Below the pieces are notes generated by a model. The model worked only from the letters and a program-made list of their open reading frames with translations. It was not told the origin of the DNA and did not search any database. Shown one piece after another: positions 24,405-34,620 of a stretch of DNA of 55,927 nt. The stretch comes from CAZCQP01 sp964500895 (GTDB lineage Bacteria; Bacillota; Clostridia; Lachnospirales; JAISER01), in the NCBI GenBank assembly GCA_964500895.1, contig CAZCQP010000014.1:1-55927 (forward strand). Reading direction: 5' to 3'. How positions within the stretch are numbered: position 1 is the stretch's first letter; every line of letters starts with the position of its first letter. Position numbers and translations under genes: made by a program.

Positions 24405-25166
24405 ATGCTTGAAGAAATAAAGCGCAGGCCTCTGCGTTTAGGAGAGTTGTTCAATTTTTCTTTTTATGTGTTCAGAAAAAACTTTTTGTACATTTTGGCC
24501 ATTAGCCTTTTTGTTTATGTTCCATACAACATTATTATTGAACTGTTTCCGCAATATTTCTTGTTAAGCCCGCAAGAACTTTTAACCCAGGACATGAACA
24601 GTTCTCTGTTGCCTATGGCCATGCTCCTTTGCGTGAATGCCACTTTCGTGCCTTTGGCCATGGCGGGTTATACGGCCATTTGCAAGCTAATGGCAGAAGA
24701 AACTCCAGTCAGTCTGCCGGCCATTATGGACCATTCCTTGCAAAAATGGTACCGGCTTGTTTTCACTTTCCTCTTGATGAACGTGCTTATATTGCTCAGC
24801 GCACCCTTGCTTGTGCTTCCTGCATACCTGGCGGTTATTTTTGCTTTTTATACATGCATCGTAGCAGTTACGGATGAATGGGGTTTGCGTGCGCTTTTGC
24901 TCAGCAGAAAGCTGGTGCACGGGCGCTGGTGGCGCACGGCGGGAATGAGCGTATTAACCAGCCTGTTAAGCACCCTTTTAAACATCGGCCTAGGCCTTGC
25001 GTTTAGCACCTCAATAGGCACACAACCCATTGGCTTAATGCTGGCCATAGCCTATCGGGTGATTGTGCTTACCGTGCTAAGTTATTTTCACATTATTTTT
25101 ATATTGTATTTTTTCAATATTTTTTATCTGACAAAGACCAATAAATCCACGGCGGTGCCCTCATGA
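24405..25166 (+). CDS. Uncharacterised multi-pass membrane protein
   Basis: It has 253 residues, with about six hydrophobic segments. The N-terminus RPLRLGELFNFSFYVFRKNF resembles the opening of glycerophosphoryl diester phosphodiesterase membrane-domain proteins (a soluble helix then a membrane bundle) and, in layout, the protein at 39202. No catalytic domain is present. The ATG at 24405 is behind AAGGAAG. The stop overlaps the MATE gene (ATGA), so the two are coupled and may work together. Confidence 0.75.
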   Translation: MLEEIKRRPLRLGELFNFSFYVFRKNFLYILAISLFVYVPYNIIIELFPQYFLLSPQELLTQDMNSSLLPMAMLLCVNATFVPLAMAGYTAICKLMAEETPVSLPAIMDHSLQKWYRLVFTFLLMNVLILLSAPLLVLPAYLAVIFAFYTCIVAVTDEWGLRALLLSRKLVHGRWWRTAGMSVLTSLLSTLLNIGLGLAFSTSIGTQPIGLMLAIAYRVIVLTVLSYFHIIFILYFFNIFYLTKTNKSTAVPS

Positions 25167-26521
25167 GTTTTGCATTTATATCCAGAGAAAATAAGGCATT
25201 TATAAAAAGGCTTACGGTTTTGGCTTTTCCCATTATTATACAAGAGTTGATTAACAATGGCTCCCTTGTGGTTATTTCAATGATTGTGGGGTTGTTGGGG
25301 TTACATGCTATTACGGCGGTGGGCATTGCCAACCAGGTTTATTTTCTGTTTTATATGTTTTGCTTTGGCATCAACACCAGTGCCGCTGTGCTTATGGCCC
25401 AGTTTTGGGGCAAGGGGGATGTTAAAAATATTTATAAAACCATGGGCCTTGCTTTTATTGGGGGCTTTATATGCGCCACCTTGTTCACCGTCGTGGCCAC
25501 TGTTTTCCCCGAACAGGTGATGCTGTTTTTTTCCGATAAAGACCCGCAAGTGGTTGCGCTGGGCATCCAGTATTTGCAGATGGTGTTTTTAAGCTATTTC
25601 CTAATTGCTGTGAATGAAACGCTTAAATATTCCCTGCGCAGCATCGGGCAAACCAAAATACCCGTGTTTTCCACCGTTGTAAACTTGCTGGCCTGTACAG
25701 CCCTAACGTTTTTGTTTACCCAATGGTTTCATTTAGGGGTACAAGGGGCAGCTCTTGCCATTATACTGGCACGTTTAGCGGAAATGGTGACCCAGGTGTT
25801 CCTCATTTTTAAATTGCGCTTACCCTTGGCCACCACCATTAAAAATTATTTTTCAGCCACCAAGGGCTTTACCCAGGAGTTTCTAAAAATGTCAACACCC
25901 ATCATTATGAATGAGGTGATGTGGGGGTTAGGCACGGTGCTGTACATATACGCCTATAAATTTACTGGCCTTCATGGCCTGGGCGCAGTGGAAATTTCCC
26001 AGAGCATTGTCAATTTGTTTATGGTGCTGGGGCGGGCGCTGGGCAGCGGTAGTGGCATCATCATTGCCAACACCCTGGGTGCCGGCGAGATTGACTTGGC
26101 CAAAACATATTCCAGGAAAGCCATGTTTTTTGTGGGTGTGGTAAGCATCGGGATGGCCCTTATGCTGGTGCTTCTGTCTCCGGCCATTATCAATGTGTAT
26201 GATGTGCCAGAAATTGTAAAAACTTACACGTACCGCATTTTGCTTGTGGTGGCCGCCAGCATGTTGCTGCGGGCCCTAAACTACACCATGGTGGTGGGTA
26301 TTTTGCGCAGCGGCGGGGACACCGTGTTTTGTTTGCTGGTGGATACCGGCAGTGTATGGCTGGTGGCCTTGCCTTTGGCCTACGTTTGCGCCCGGTTCTT
26401 AGGCTTTCCCGTTTATTTCGTAACCTTAGCCATTTGCAGCGAGGAAGTGGTGAAGTTCATTCTTTGCTTTGCACGTACGCTTCGTAATCAATGGGCTAAA
26501 AATTTAGTTGCCGATTTGTGA
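25163..26521 (+). CDS. MATE-family efflux transporter
   Basis: Cation-coupled multidrug exporter type protein of 452 residues with about 12 membrane segments in two halves. LAFPIIIQELINNGSLVVIS and GLHAITAVGIANQVYFLF in the first half and MNEVMWGLGTVLYIYAYKF in the second are typical. It starts in the stop of the previous membrane protein gene. Substrate unknown. Confidence 0.92.
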   Translation: MSFAFISRENKAFIKRLTVLAFPIIIQELINNGSLVVISMIVGLLGLHAITAVGIANQVYFLFYMFCFGINTSAAVLMAQFWGKGDVKNIYKTMGLAFIGGFICATLFTVVATVFPEQVMLFFSDKDPQVVALGIQYLQMVFLSYFLIAVNETLKYSLRSIGQTKIPVFSTVVNLLACTALTFLFTQWFHLGVQGAALAIILARLAEMVTQVFLIFKLRLPLATTIKNYFSATKGFTQEFLKMSTPIIMNEVMWGLGTVLYIYAYKFTGLHGLGAVEISQSIVNLFMVLGRALGSGSGIIIANTLGAGEIDLAKTYSRKAMFFVGVVSIGMALMLVLLSPAIINVYDVPEIVKTYTYRILLVVAASMLLRALNYTMVVGILRSGGDTVFCLLVDTGSVWLVALPLAYVCARFLGFPVYFVTLAICSEEVVKFILCFARTLRNQWAKNLVADL

Positions 26522-26531
26522 GGATGACACC

Positions 26532-27302
26532 ATGAGTTTTTTGCAGCAATTGCTGATTGTATGCCCCCTGGTATTTTTTGCAGGGCTTATTGATTCTATG
26601 GCTGGGGGAGGGGGCATCATTTCCTTGCCCGCTTATGTGGCCGCCGGATTGCCGCCCCATTTGGCTTTGGGTTCCAATAAATTTTCCGCCACTTGGGGGA
26701 CGTTGTTTTCCACCCTGCGGTTTTTAAAAAAGGGTAGGGTACATTTGAAGGCCGCTTTGTTGGCCGCAGCGGGGGCGCTTGTAGGCTCGGCAGTTGGAAG
26801 CAGGTTGGCTTTATTAACCAGTGAAGTTTACTTAAAGGTTATTCTACTGGTGGCTTTGCCCATATTGGCGGTGTTTATTACAACCAACAAAGCACTGGAT
26901 GGGGAGAAGGAAAGTTCCTTTGTTTTCACGCCTAAAACCGCTTGCATGTCGGCTTTGACTGGTTTGGCCATTGGTGGCTATGACGGCTTTTTCGGCCCCG
27001 GCACAGGCACTTTTTTAATATTGGTCTTTCATACCCTGTTGCATTTTGATTTGCTCACTGCTTCCGGCAATGCCAAAGTGGTGAACTTAGCATCAAACAC
27101 CGCTTCGCTATGTACGTTTCTAATTTCGGGAAACATTGTGTTTGCTTTGGCCATTCCCGCCGCCTTTGCCGGGCTTGCGGGTAACATGCTGGGCTCCCAC
27201 TTGGCTTTGTCCAAAGGGGTAAAGGCCATTAAACCCGCCTTTGTGGTGGTTTTGTGCCTGCTGCTTTTAAAGGTTGGCTTTGATTTATATGCTTTATTGT
27301 AA
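26532..27302 (+). CDS. TauE/SafE (TSUP) family permease
   Basis: It has 256 residues with about eight membrane segments. Two internal repeats are seen: GLIDSMAGGGGIISLPAYVA and GGYDGFFGPGTGTFLILVF. Members export sulfite, sulfoacetate and other anions; substrate unknown here. The ATG at 26532 lies nine bases behind GAGG overlapping the MATE stop. Contrast the two half-length TSUP genes at 46174-46877. Confidence 0.9.
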   Translation: MSFLQQLLIVCPLVFFAGLIDSMAGGGGIISLPAYVAAGLPPHLALGSNKFSATWGTLFSTLRFLKKGRVHLKAALLAAAGALVGSAVGSRLALLTSEVYLKVILLVALPILAVFITTNKALDGEKESSFVFTPKTACMSALTGLAIGGYDGFFGPGTGTFLILVFHTLLHFDLLTASGNAKVVNLASNTASLCTFLISGNIVFALAIPAAFAGLAGNMLGSHLALSKGVKAIKPAFVVVLCLLLLKVGFDLYALL

Positions 27303-27330
27303 GTTTTATTGATAGGAAGGAAGGTTTGCA

Positions 27331-28707
27331 TTGAGCCTTGAACAAATAAAAGAACTAAACGATACGTATTTTGCCAATACTGGCCATAGGCGGCGGGTAT
27401 ATTTGCGCACCTATGGCTGCCAGATGAACGTGCACGATTCGGAAAAAATAAAGGGGATGCTGGAACACGCCGGGTATGCCCCTGCCGAGACAGAAAAAGA
27501 AGCAGACCTTATTGTATACAACACCTGTTGCGTCCGGGAGAATGCGGAAAACAAAGTGTACGGCCATTTAGGCATTTTAAAGGTTTTAAAGCAAGAAAAG
27601 CCGGACTTAAAGATTGTCCTTTGCGGCTGTATGATGCAGCAAGAGCAAGTGGTGGAGCGGCTGATGCAAGCCCACCGCCACGTGGACGTCATTTTCGGCA
27701 CGTACAACCTGCACAAGCTAGGGGAACTGTTGTTTACCCATTTACAAACCCAAAAGCCGGTCATTGATGTGTGGCAGAAGCAGGATGAAAAATCCTTGGA
27801 CGACTTGCCCACCGTCAGAGATTTCCCCCACAAAGCCGGGGTGAACATCATGTATGGCTGCAACAACTTCTGTGCCTACTGCATCGTGCCGTATGTGCGT
27901 GGCCGGGAAAGAAGCCGCACACCCGAAGACATTGTGGCGGAAATTGAAGCACTGGTGCAGGACGGGGTAAAAGAGGTTTTGCTCTTAGGGCAGAACGTGA
28001 ATTCCTACGGCCTGGGGCTAGAGGAAAAGATTGACTTCCCCGGATTGCTGCGCAAAGTGGCCGCCATAAAGGGGCTGGAGCGCATTCGGTTTATGACCTC
28101 TCACCCCAAAGATTTATCCGACGACCTCATTGATGTGATGGCCCAAAACCACAACGTGTGCAACCATTTGCATTTGCCGGTGCAGTCCGGCAGCAATGCC
28201 ATGTTAACCGCCATGAACCGGAAGTACACCAGGGAGCACTACTTGGCTTTGCTGGAAAAAGTGCGGGCCAAGGTGCCGAACATGGCCATTACCACAGACA
28301 TCATTGTAGGCTTCCCCGGGGAATCGGAAGAAGACTTTTTAGATACGCTGCACTTAACACAGGAAGCCCGCTATGCCGGTGCTTTTACGTTTATATATTC
28401 TATCCGCACTGGCACCCCTGCCGCCACCATGGGCAATCAGGTGCCGGAGGAGGTAGCCGGGAAACGGCTGACCCAGTTGCTGGATGCCATCAACCCCATT
28501 CAACTGGCCTTCAACCAAAGCAAGATTGGGCAAACGCTATCGGTGCTTTTTGATAGCTTTGACAGCGCAAAAGGGGTGGCCACCGGACGCACCATGGACA
28601 ATTCTCTGGTTCATGTGCCAGGGGACGACAGTTTCGTAGGTCAAATTAAAGACGTTACCATTACCGGATGTAAAACCTTTTACCTTTCCGGTGAAATCAA
28701 TATGTAA
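27331..28707 (+). CDS. miaB: tRNA-2-methylthio-N6-dimethylallyladenosine synthase
   Basis: Radical SAM methylthiotransferase that adds the ms2 group to i6A37 of tRNA, acting after MiaA. It has 458 residues: an N-terminal cluster domain with YGCQMN, NTCCVRE and CGCMMQQ cysteines (about 28-95), the radical SAM cysteines in YGCNNFCAYCIVPYVRGRE (about 173-191), and a C-terminal TRAM domain (about 390-455). It starts at a TTG (27331) behind AGGAAGG. miaA lies downstream in the same block. Confidence 0.97.
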   Translation: MSLEQIKELNDTYFANTGHRRRVYLRTYGCQMNVHDSEKIKGMLEHAGYAPAETEKEADLIVYNTCCVRENAENKVYGHLGILKVLKQEKPDLKIVLCGCMMQQEQVVERLMQAHRHVDVIFGTYNLHKLGELLFTHLQTQKPVIDVWQKQDEKSLDDLPTVRDFPHKAGVNIMYGCNNFCAYCIVPYVRGRERSRTPEDIVAEIEALVQDGVKEVLLLGQNVNSYGLGLEEKIDFPGLLRKVAAIKGLERIRFMTSHPKDLSDDLIDVMAQNHNVCNHLHLPVQSGSNAMLTAMNRKYTREHYLALLEKVRAKVPNMAITTDIIVGFPGESEEDFLDTLHLTQEARYAGAFTFIYSIRTGTPAATMGNQVPEEVAGKRLTQLLDAINPIQLAFNQSKIGQTLSVLFDSFDSAKGVATGRTMDNSLVHVPGDDSFVGQIKDVTITGCKTFYLSGEINM

Positions 28708-28719
28708 AGGAGCATGGCC

Positions 28720-29115
28720 ATGTCTCACTATTTAGAAGAAGCCCGAAAACTGGGGGAAATGCTTTTAGCCTCCGAGGAATCCAAGCGGCTGGCAGATGCC
28801 CGGGCCGCCTTTAACGCCGATGATGATGCCCAGGACAAAATGGCGATGTTTCAATCGTTACAGCACCGCATCATGGAAAAGCTGCGCAAAGAAAACCCCA
28901 CCGAAGAGGAAAAACGCAATTTAACCCGCCAGCTGCATGAAATGGCTGCACAGCTTCAAAAAGAGCCGGTGGTGGGGGATTTGTTGCAGGCAGACCAGGA
29001 CTTTAACGCATTGGTGACCCAAGTCATGAACATCATTCGCATGACAGCCGGTGGCCAAGAGGCGGAAGGCGGCTGTGGCAGCGGGTGTTCCGGCAATTGC
29101 GGTGGGTGTCATTAA
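28720..29115 (+). CDS. YlbF/YmcA-family protein with Cys-rich tail
   Basis: Small helical protein of 131 residues. In Bacillus subtilis the relatives YmcA (RicA) and YlbF (RicF) join YaaT in a complex that binds iron-sulfur clusters and promotes RNase Y processing, competence, biofilm and sporulation. Helical core: YLEEARKLGEMLLASEESKR, AMFQSLQHRIMEKL, EPVVGDLLQADQDFN. The tail reads GGCGSGCSGNCGGCH, with four cysteines and a terminal His. Its place between miaB and mutS matches ymcA in Bacillus. I use ATG 28720, eight bases behind AAAGGAG; ATG 28714 is too close. Confidence 0.85.
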   Translation: MSHYLEEARKLGEMLLASEESKRLADARAAFNADDDAQDKMAMFQSLQHRIMEKLRKENPTEEEKRNLTRQLHEMAAQLQKEPVVGDLLQADQDFNALVTQVMNIIRMTAGGQEAEGGCGSGCSGNCGGCH

Positions 29116-29142
29116 TATGAAAAAGCAGGGAAGGGGAGCATT

Positions 29143-31743
29143 ATGGCAACATTAACCCCTATGATGTCACAATATTTTGAAATAAAGAAACAATATGCGG
29201 AATGTTTGCTGTTCTTTCGGCTGGGGGATTTTTATGAAATGTTTTTTGATGATGCCCTGGTTGCCAGCAAAGAACTGGATATAACGTTAACCGGACGGGA
29301 TTGCGGCCAGGCAGAAAGGGCACCCATGTGCGGGGTGCCCTACCATGCGGCAGACGGCTACATTTCCCGGTTGATTGAAAAGGGCTACAAGGTGGCCATC
29401 TGCGAACAGGTGGAGGATCCTAAAGCCACCAAAGGCATTGTGAAACGGGAAGTGGTGCGGGTGGTGACCCCCGGCACGGTGGTGGATGCCAACATGCTGG
29501 AGGAAGGCCGCAATAACTTTTTAGTGTGCATTTACCACGATGCACAAGGTTTCGGGCTGGCCTATACAGACATCTCCACTGGGGAACTGACCACCGCTTG
29601 CTTTGGCCCAGGTGAAGACAAGCTGGTGCTGGACGAGCTTTTTAAACTTGCACCCAAGGAAATTATTGTAAACACCATCAAAGGGCTGGAGAACATTGGC
29701 CCGCCCATTTTCCATGTGAAGCCTACGGCTTATTCGGCATGGTTTTTTGAGCATGACTATGGCTACCGTAAACTGTGCACCCATTTTGGTGTGCTGCACT
29801 TAAAAGGGCTGGGTTTGGAAGACAAGCCCCTTTGCGTCTGCGCTTGCGGGGCTTTGTTTGAATATTTGCAGGAAACCCACAAAAATGCATTAAACCATAT
29901 TTTAGCTATAAACATTACCCAACAAGGCGCAACCCTTATGCTGGATGCTGCCTCCCGGCGAAACTTGGAGTTAACGGAAGGCATGGGGGGCAGGGGTAAA
30001 AAAGGAACCCTGCTGTGGGTGCTGAATAAAACCAAAACCGCTATGGGTGCCCGGCTTTTGCGCCAGTGGGTGGAAGAACCTTTGCGGCAAGTGGCAGACA
30101 TTAACCGCCGGTTGGACGCAGTGGAGGCCTACAAAAACGATGGCTTAACCCGTGCGGAACTTGCAGAGCTTCTGGGCGGTATTTATGACTTTGAGCGCAC
30201 CGCAGCCAAAGTGGCTTACAAAACCGCCAACGCCCGGGATTTGCTGGTATTAAAAAATTCTTTTGCCAAATTTCCGGCGATACATAGCATGATAAACGCT
30301 TTTACACCGGCATTGTGCCGGGAAATGGCAAACAATTTTGACACCTTGCAGGATATTTACACCCTCATTGATACCCACATATGCGAGGAGCCGCCCATCA
30401 GCACCCAGGAAGGTGGCATGTTCAGAGCGGGGGTCAATGAGGAGCTGGATCGCTTTATAGAAGCCAAAAACCAGGGGACCTCATGGCTTTTAGCCCTGGA
30501 AAACAGGGAAAAAGAAAAAACGGGCATTAAAAATTTAAAGGTGCGCTTTAACAAGGTATTTGGTTATTACATAGAAGTAACCAATTCCTATAAAAATTTG
30601 GTGCCGCCCCATTACGTCCGGCGGCAAACGTTGGCCAACTGCGAGCGGTTCATTACCGATGAACTGAAAAAAATAGAAGATACCCTTTTAGGGGCAGAGG
30701 AAAAAATGGCCGGGTTGGAGAGCCGGTTGTTTGCCCAGCTTTTGGAAACCATTTCCCGGGAAATGCCCCGCATTCAATATGCTGCCCATATGATTGCCAC
30801 GGCAGACGTGCTGCAATCTTTAGCAGAAGTGGCGGAAAAATACCGTTATACCAAGCCGGAGATGGCCACAGACGGAGCCATTCGCATTGACGGTGGGCGG
30901 CACCCGGTGATCGAACGACTGTCCGATGCACCTTTTGTGCCCAACAACACCTTGCTGGATTTGCAGGGAAACAGGCTGTCTATCATCACCGGGCCAAACA
31001 TGGCGGGCAAGTCTACCTTCATGCGCCAGACGGGGCTGATTGTACTGATGGCGCAAATGGGTTCCTTTATCCCGGCGGAATACGGCCACATCAGCGTGGT
31101 AGACCGCATTTTCACCCGGGTGGGGGCTTCCGACGACCTAGCCACAGGCCAAAGCACGTTCATGGTGGAAATGACGGAAGTGGCCAACATTTTAAACCAC
31201 GCCACACAAAACAGCTTGATTATTTTAGACGAAATTGGTCGGGGCACCAGCACCTACGACGGCTTAAGCATTGCATGGGCGGTGCTGGAATACATTGCCG
31301 CCAAAATCGGTGCTAAAACTTTGTTCGCCACCCATTACCACGAGCTTACCGAACTGGAAGGCAAGGTAGAGGGCGTTAACAACTACTGTGTGCTGGTTCA
31401 GGAGCAAGGGGCAGACATTATTTTTCTGCGTAAAATTGCCCGGGGCGGGGCAGGGGGCAGCTATGGCATCCATGTGGCGAAGCTGGCCGGTGTACCGCCT
31501 GTGGTGCTTTCCCGTGCCGACGCCATTTTAAATGCTTTAAACCAGGCAGACATTGCCAAAACTCCGCCGCCAACCAGCCCCCATACAGGGGACGAGGTGG
31601 TGTATTACGGCAAGCAAAAGACCAAATCACCAGAGGAAGAAATCATCATCAAAGAACTGCAACAACTGGACGTGGATGCTTTAACCCCAAGAGAAGCGTT
31701 GCGGGTGCTGTATGAATTGCAGCAGGCCAGTAAAGGAAAGTGA
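29143..31743 (+). CDS. mutS: DNA mismatch repair protein MutS
   Basis: Recognises mismatches and recruits MutL. It has 866 residues, normal length. Mismatch-reading motif F-x-E in FFRLGDFYEMF (Phe30, Glu32), connector and lever domains, ATPase Walker A GPNMAGKST (about 617-625), Walker B LIILDEIGRGTSTYDGLSIA and FATHYHELTEL. It starts at ATG behind AGGGGAG. Stop overlaps the region where mutL starts. Confidence 0.98.
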   Translation: MATLTPMMSQYFEIKKQYAECLLFFRLGDFYEMFFDDALVASKELDITLTGRDCGQAERAPMCGVPYHAADGYISRLIEKGYKVAICEQVEDPKATKGIVKREVVRVVTPGTVVDANMLEEGRNNFLVCIYHDAQGFGLAYTDISTGELTTACFGPGEDKLVLDELFKLAPKEIIVNTIKGLENIGPPIFHVKPTAYSAWFFEHDYGYRKLCTHFGVLHLKGLGLEDKPLCVCACGALFEYLQETHKNALNHILAINITQQGATLMLDAASRRNLELTEGMGGRGKKGTLLWVLNKTKTAMGARLLRQWVEEPLRQVADINRRLDAVEAYKNDGLTRAELAELLGGIYDFERTAAKVAYKTANARDLLVLKNSFAKFPAIHSMINAFTPALCREMANNFDTLQDIYTLIDTHICEEPPISTQEGGMFRAGVNEELDRFIEAKNQGTSWLLALENREKEKTGIKNLKVRFNKVFGYYIEVTNSYKNLVPPHYVRRQTLANCERFITDELKKIEDTLLGAEEKMAGLESRLFAQLLETISREMPRIQYAAHMIATADVLQSLAEVAEKYRYTKPEMATDGAIRIDGGRHPVIERLSDAPFVPNNTLLDLQGNRLSIITGPNMAGKSTFMRQTGLIVLMAQMGSFIPAEYGHISVVDRIFTRVGASDDLATGQSTFMVEMTEVANILNHATQNSLIILDEIGRGTSTYDGLSIAWAVLEYIAAKIGAKTLFATHYHELTELEGKVEGVNNYCVLVQEQGADIIFLRKIARGGAGGSYGIHVAKLAGVPPVVLSRADAILNALNQADIAKTPPPTSPHTGDEVVYYGKQKTKSPEEEIIIKELQQLDVDALTPREALRVLYELQQASKGK

Positions 31744-31748
31744 TAAAC

Positions 31749-33590
31749 ATGCCTAATATTCATAAGCTGGACACCCAGCTGATTAATAAAATAGCGGCAG
31801 GGGAAGTGGTGGAGCGCCCGGCCTCTGTTATTAAGGAACTGACGGAAAACGCCCTGGATGCCAAAGCCACCGCCATTGCCATTGAGGTGCGGGATGGGGG
31901 CATTGCTTACATGCGCATCACAGACAACGGCACGGGCATCCCCAAAGACCAAGTGCCCATGGCTTTTCTGCGCCATACCACCAGCAAAATTGCCGCCTTG
32001 GAAGATTTAGAGGCCATCATGAGCCTAGGGTTTAGGGGAGAAGCACTGTCCAGCATCGCCGCTGTGGCACAAGTGACGTTGACCACCAAAACCGCAGAGG
32101 ATGAAACAGGATTGTGCTTGGAAATCAACGGGGGCGAAATTGTAAAGTCTTACGACATTGGAACGGTGAACGGTTCCACTTTTGAAGTGCGCAATTTGTT
32201 TTACAACACCCCCGCCCGCCGAAAGTTTTTAAAGAAACAGCCGGTGGAAAGCGGCCACATTGCACAGGTGGTGAACCGCTTTGCCATGGGTTACCCCCAT
32301 GTGGCTTTTCAGTACACCAACAATAAAACCCTTATGCTGCAAACCAAGGGGGACGGAGACTTGCTGGGGGTGCTTTTACAAATTTACGGGAAAGAAACCG
32401 TAAAAAACGTGCTGCCGGTGCGCAGTTCTAAAAATGGATTAACCATTGAAGGATATGTGGGCAAGCCCATTTTAAGCCGTGGCAATCGGGGGCATCAGCA
32501 TTTTTTCATTAACGGGCGGATGGTGAAGTGCCAGCTGGCCCAAGAAGCCGTGGAAAAAGCTTTTGCATCGTTGCTGATGCATGGCCGGTATCCTTTTTAT
32601 GTGCTGCAACTGTCCATAGACCCTACGCTGGTGGATGTGAACGTGCACCCCACTAAACTGGAGGTGCGTTTTGCTGGAGAAGAAGCCGTATACCAAACGG
32701 TTTTTGACGCTATTTCCAAGGCATTAAAGCAGGACACGGTGCTGCCAACACGGGAAGAACTGAACATAGCGCCTGCCGAAAAAGCCACACCGATAGCACC
32801 CCTTCCAGTAACAGATGAAAGCCACGGCCAACCCTTAAACACAGTGGTGACCGGCACAACCCGCCCAAGCCCGGTGGCAGATGCGCTTTATGGTGGGGCA
32901 GGGGATGAGTGGAAAGTGTCTGAAGCAGTTTTCCCTCTGGAAACAGCCCCCCAGCCAACCCTTTTAGATGTGCTTTATGCCAAAGAAAAGCCGGTGAAAA
33001 AAAGAGTACCCCAAGGCAAAATTATTGGCCAGGTTTTCGGCACTTACTGGCTCATTGAGCAAGATGGGGTGCTTTATGTCATTGACCAGCACGCCGCCCA
33101 CGAACGGGTGCTGTATGATGAACTGATGGAAAAGGCCAAAGCCGGAACGGTTGCATCCCAGCAGCTTTTACAGCCCGCAGTAGTCAAACTGACGGAAGAA
33201 GAAGTGATGGTGTTTCAAGACAATCAAAACCTTTTTGAACAGTTGGGCTTTGATGTGGAAGTTTTTGGCCAGGATACATACGCCTTGCGGGGTGTGCCCT
33301 ATGTGGTGCAAGGGGAAGCCTCCGCACAGTTTTTTATTGATATGCTGGACAAGCTGAAAGACGTATCCACCGCTGTCACAGACTTGACGGAAGCAAAAAT
33401 GGGCATTATATTTACAACGGCTTGTAAAGCCGCCGTCAAAGCCAACGACAAGCTGTCGTTCATAGAAGCTAAAGCGCTCATTGAACAGCTTTTAACGCTG
33501 GAAGGGCCTTACACCTGCCCCCACGGCCGCCCCACAGTGGTGGAAATTCCCAAAGAAGAACTGGAACGGCGGTTTAAGCGGCTTGTATAA
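31749..33590 (+). CDS. mutL: DNA mismatch repair protein MutL (endonuclease type)
   Basis: Links mismatch recognition to strand removal. It has 613 residues. GHKL ATPase motifs: RPASVIKELTENALDA, ITDNGTGI, GFRGEALSSI. The C-terminal domain carries DQHAAHERVLYDE, the full DQHA(x)2E(x)4E endonuclease motif, plus CKAAVKA and CPHGRP. So it should nick DNA itself, as expected where MutH is absent. ATG 31749 is 12 bases behind AGGA; GTG 31740 is in frame but too close, so the start is somewhat uncertain. Confidence 0.97.
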   Translation: MPNIHKLDTQLINKIAAGEVVERPASVIKELTENALDAKATAIAIEVRDGGIAYMRITDNGTGIPKDQVPMAFLRHTTSKIAALEDLEAIMSLGFRGEALSSIAAVAQVTLTTKTAEDETGLCLEINGGEIVKSYDIGTVNGSTFEVRNLFYNTPARRKFLKKQPVESGHIAQVVNRFAMGYPHVAFQYTNNKTLMLQTKGDGDLLGVLLQIYGKETVKNVLPVRSSKNGLTIEGYVGKPILSRGNRGHQHFFINGRMVKCQLAQEAVEKAFASLLMHGRYPFYVLQLSIDPTLVDVNVHPTKLEVRFAGEEAVYQTVFDAISKALKQDTVLPTREELNIAPAEKATPIAPLPVTDESHGQPLNTVVTGTTRPSPVADALYGGAGDEWKVSEAVFPLETAPQPTLLDVLYAKEKPVKKRVPQGKIIGQVFGTYWLIEQDGVLYVIDQHAAHERVLYDELMEKAKAGTVASQQLLQPAVVKLTEEEVMVFQDNQNLFEQLGFDVEVFGQDTYALRGVPYVVQGEASAQFFIDMLDKLKDVSTAVTDLTEAKMGIIFTTACKAAVKANDKLSFIEAKALIEQLLTLEGPYTCPHGRPTVVEIPKEELERRFKRLV

Positions 33591-33618
33591 CCCAATGAAT
33601 GATAGAGGAGAAACTGAT

Positions 33619-34566
33619 TTGAAACCACCTTTAGTTATCATTGCCGGGCCTACAGCCTGTGGTAAAACAGACACGGCCGTTCTTTTGGCCCAGCGCATAG
33701 GCGGGGAAATTATCTCGGCAGACTCCATGCAAGTTTACCGGCATATGGACATAGGCACCGCCAAACCAACTGTGGCGGAAAGGGGAGGCATTCCCCATCA
33801 TTTGCTGGACGTTTGTATGCCAGACACCCTTTTTTCTGTTGCCCAATTTAAAGATATGGCCAAAACCGCCATCGATGGCATTTTAGACCGGGGGCATGTG
33901 CCTATTTTAGCAGGGGGAACCGGGTTTTACATCAATGCCATTCTATATAACACCCAATTTTCCGAAGAAGAAAATGACGGAACACTGCGCCGGGAGTTGG
34001 CGGCTCTGGGGGAAACCCACGGTCAGGACTACTTGCACAAACGCCTTGCAGACATAGACCCGGCTTCTGCCTTGGCCATCCACCCCAATAATGTGAAACG
34101 GGTCATCCGGGCTATTGAGTATTTCCATCTTACAGGAGAGCCTATTTCTGCCCACAATGCAAGGGAAAAGGAGAAAGAACCGTATTACAACGCCCCTTTT
34201 TTTGTTTTGTATCGTGAGCGGGAAAGCTTATACCGGCACATTGAACAACGTGTAGATGCCATGATGCAGGCGGGGCTGCTAGCGGAAGTGAAAGCCCTGT
34301 ACGACCAGGGGTATGCAGAAACATTGCCTGCCATGCAGGGGCTGGGTTACAAAGAACTTTTCCCTGTAGTGGCGGGAAAGATGGCTGTGGAAGAAGGCGT
34401 CCGTATTTTAAAGCAAAATACAAGGCATTTTGCCAAACGTCAGCTCACCTGGTTTCGCAGCATTAAAAATTGTTTTTGGATAAACGTTGACGAATTGGAC
34501 GAAAAATGTATAATAGTAGATAGCATAATTATGCGTTTGGTAGAGACGGGTGTCATTAAAGTCTAA
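33619..34566 (+). CDS. miaA: tRNA dimethylallyltransferase
   Basis: Adds the isopentenyl group to A37 of tRNAs, providing the substrate for MiaB. It has 315 residues: P-loop IAGPTACGKTDTAVLLAQR, ISADSMQVYRHMDIGTAKP, GGTGFYINAI, QNTRHFAKRQLTWFR. It starts at TTG 33619, eight bases behind AGAGGAG; the frame is open upstream into mutL but without a site. hfq follows, as in many bacteria. Confidence 0.97.
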   Translation: MKPPLVIIAGPTACGKTDTAVLLAQRIGGEIISADSMQVYRHMDIGTAKPTVAERGGIPHHLLDVCMPDTLFSVAQFKDMAKTAIDGILDRGHVPILAGGTGFYINAILYNTQFSEEENDGTLRRELAALGETHGQDYLHKRLADIDPASALAIHPNNVKRVIRAIEYFHLTGEPISAHNAREKEKEPYYNAPFFVLYRERESLYRHIEQRVDAMMQAGLLAEVKALYDQGYAETLPAMQGLGYKELFPVVAGKMAVEEGVRILKQNTRHFAKRQLTWFRSIKNCFWINVDELDEKCIIVDSIIMRLVETGVIKV

Positions 34567-34620
34567 ACATCACATCTTGCACAAATTCGTTAAAGCATTG
34601 TTCCATATACTTTTCACAAG

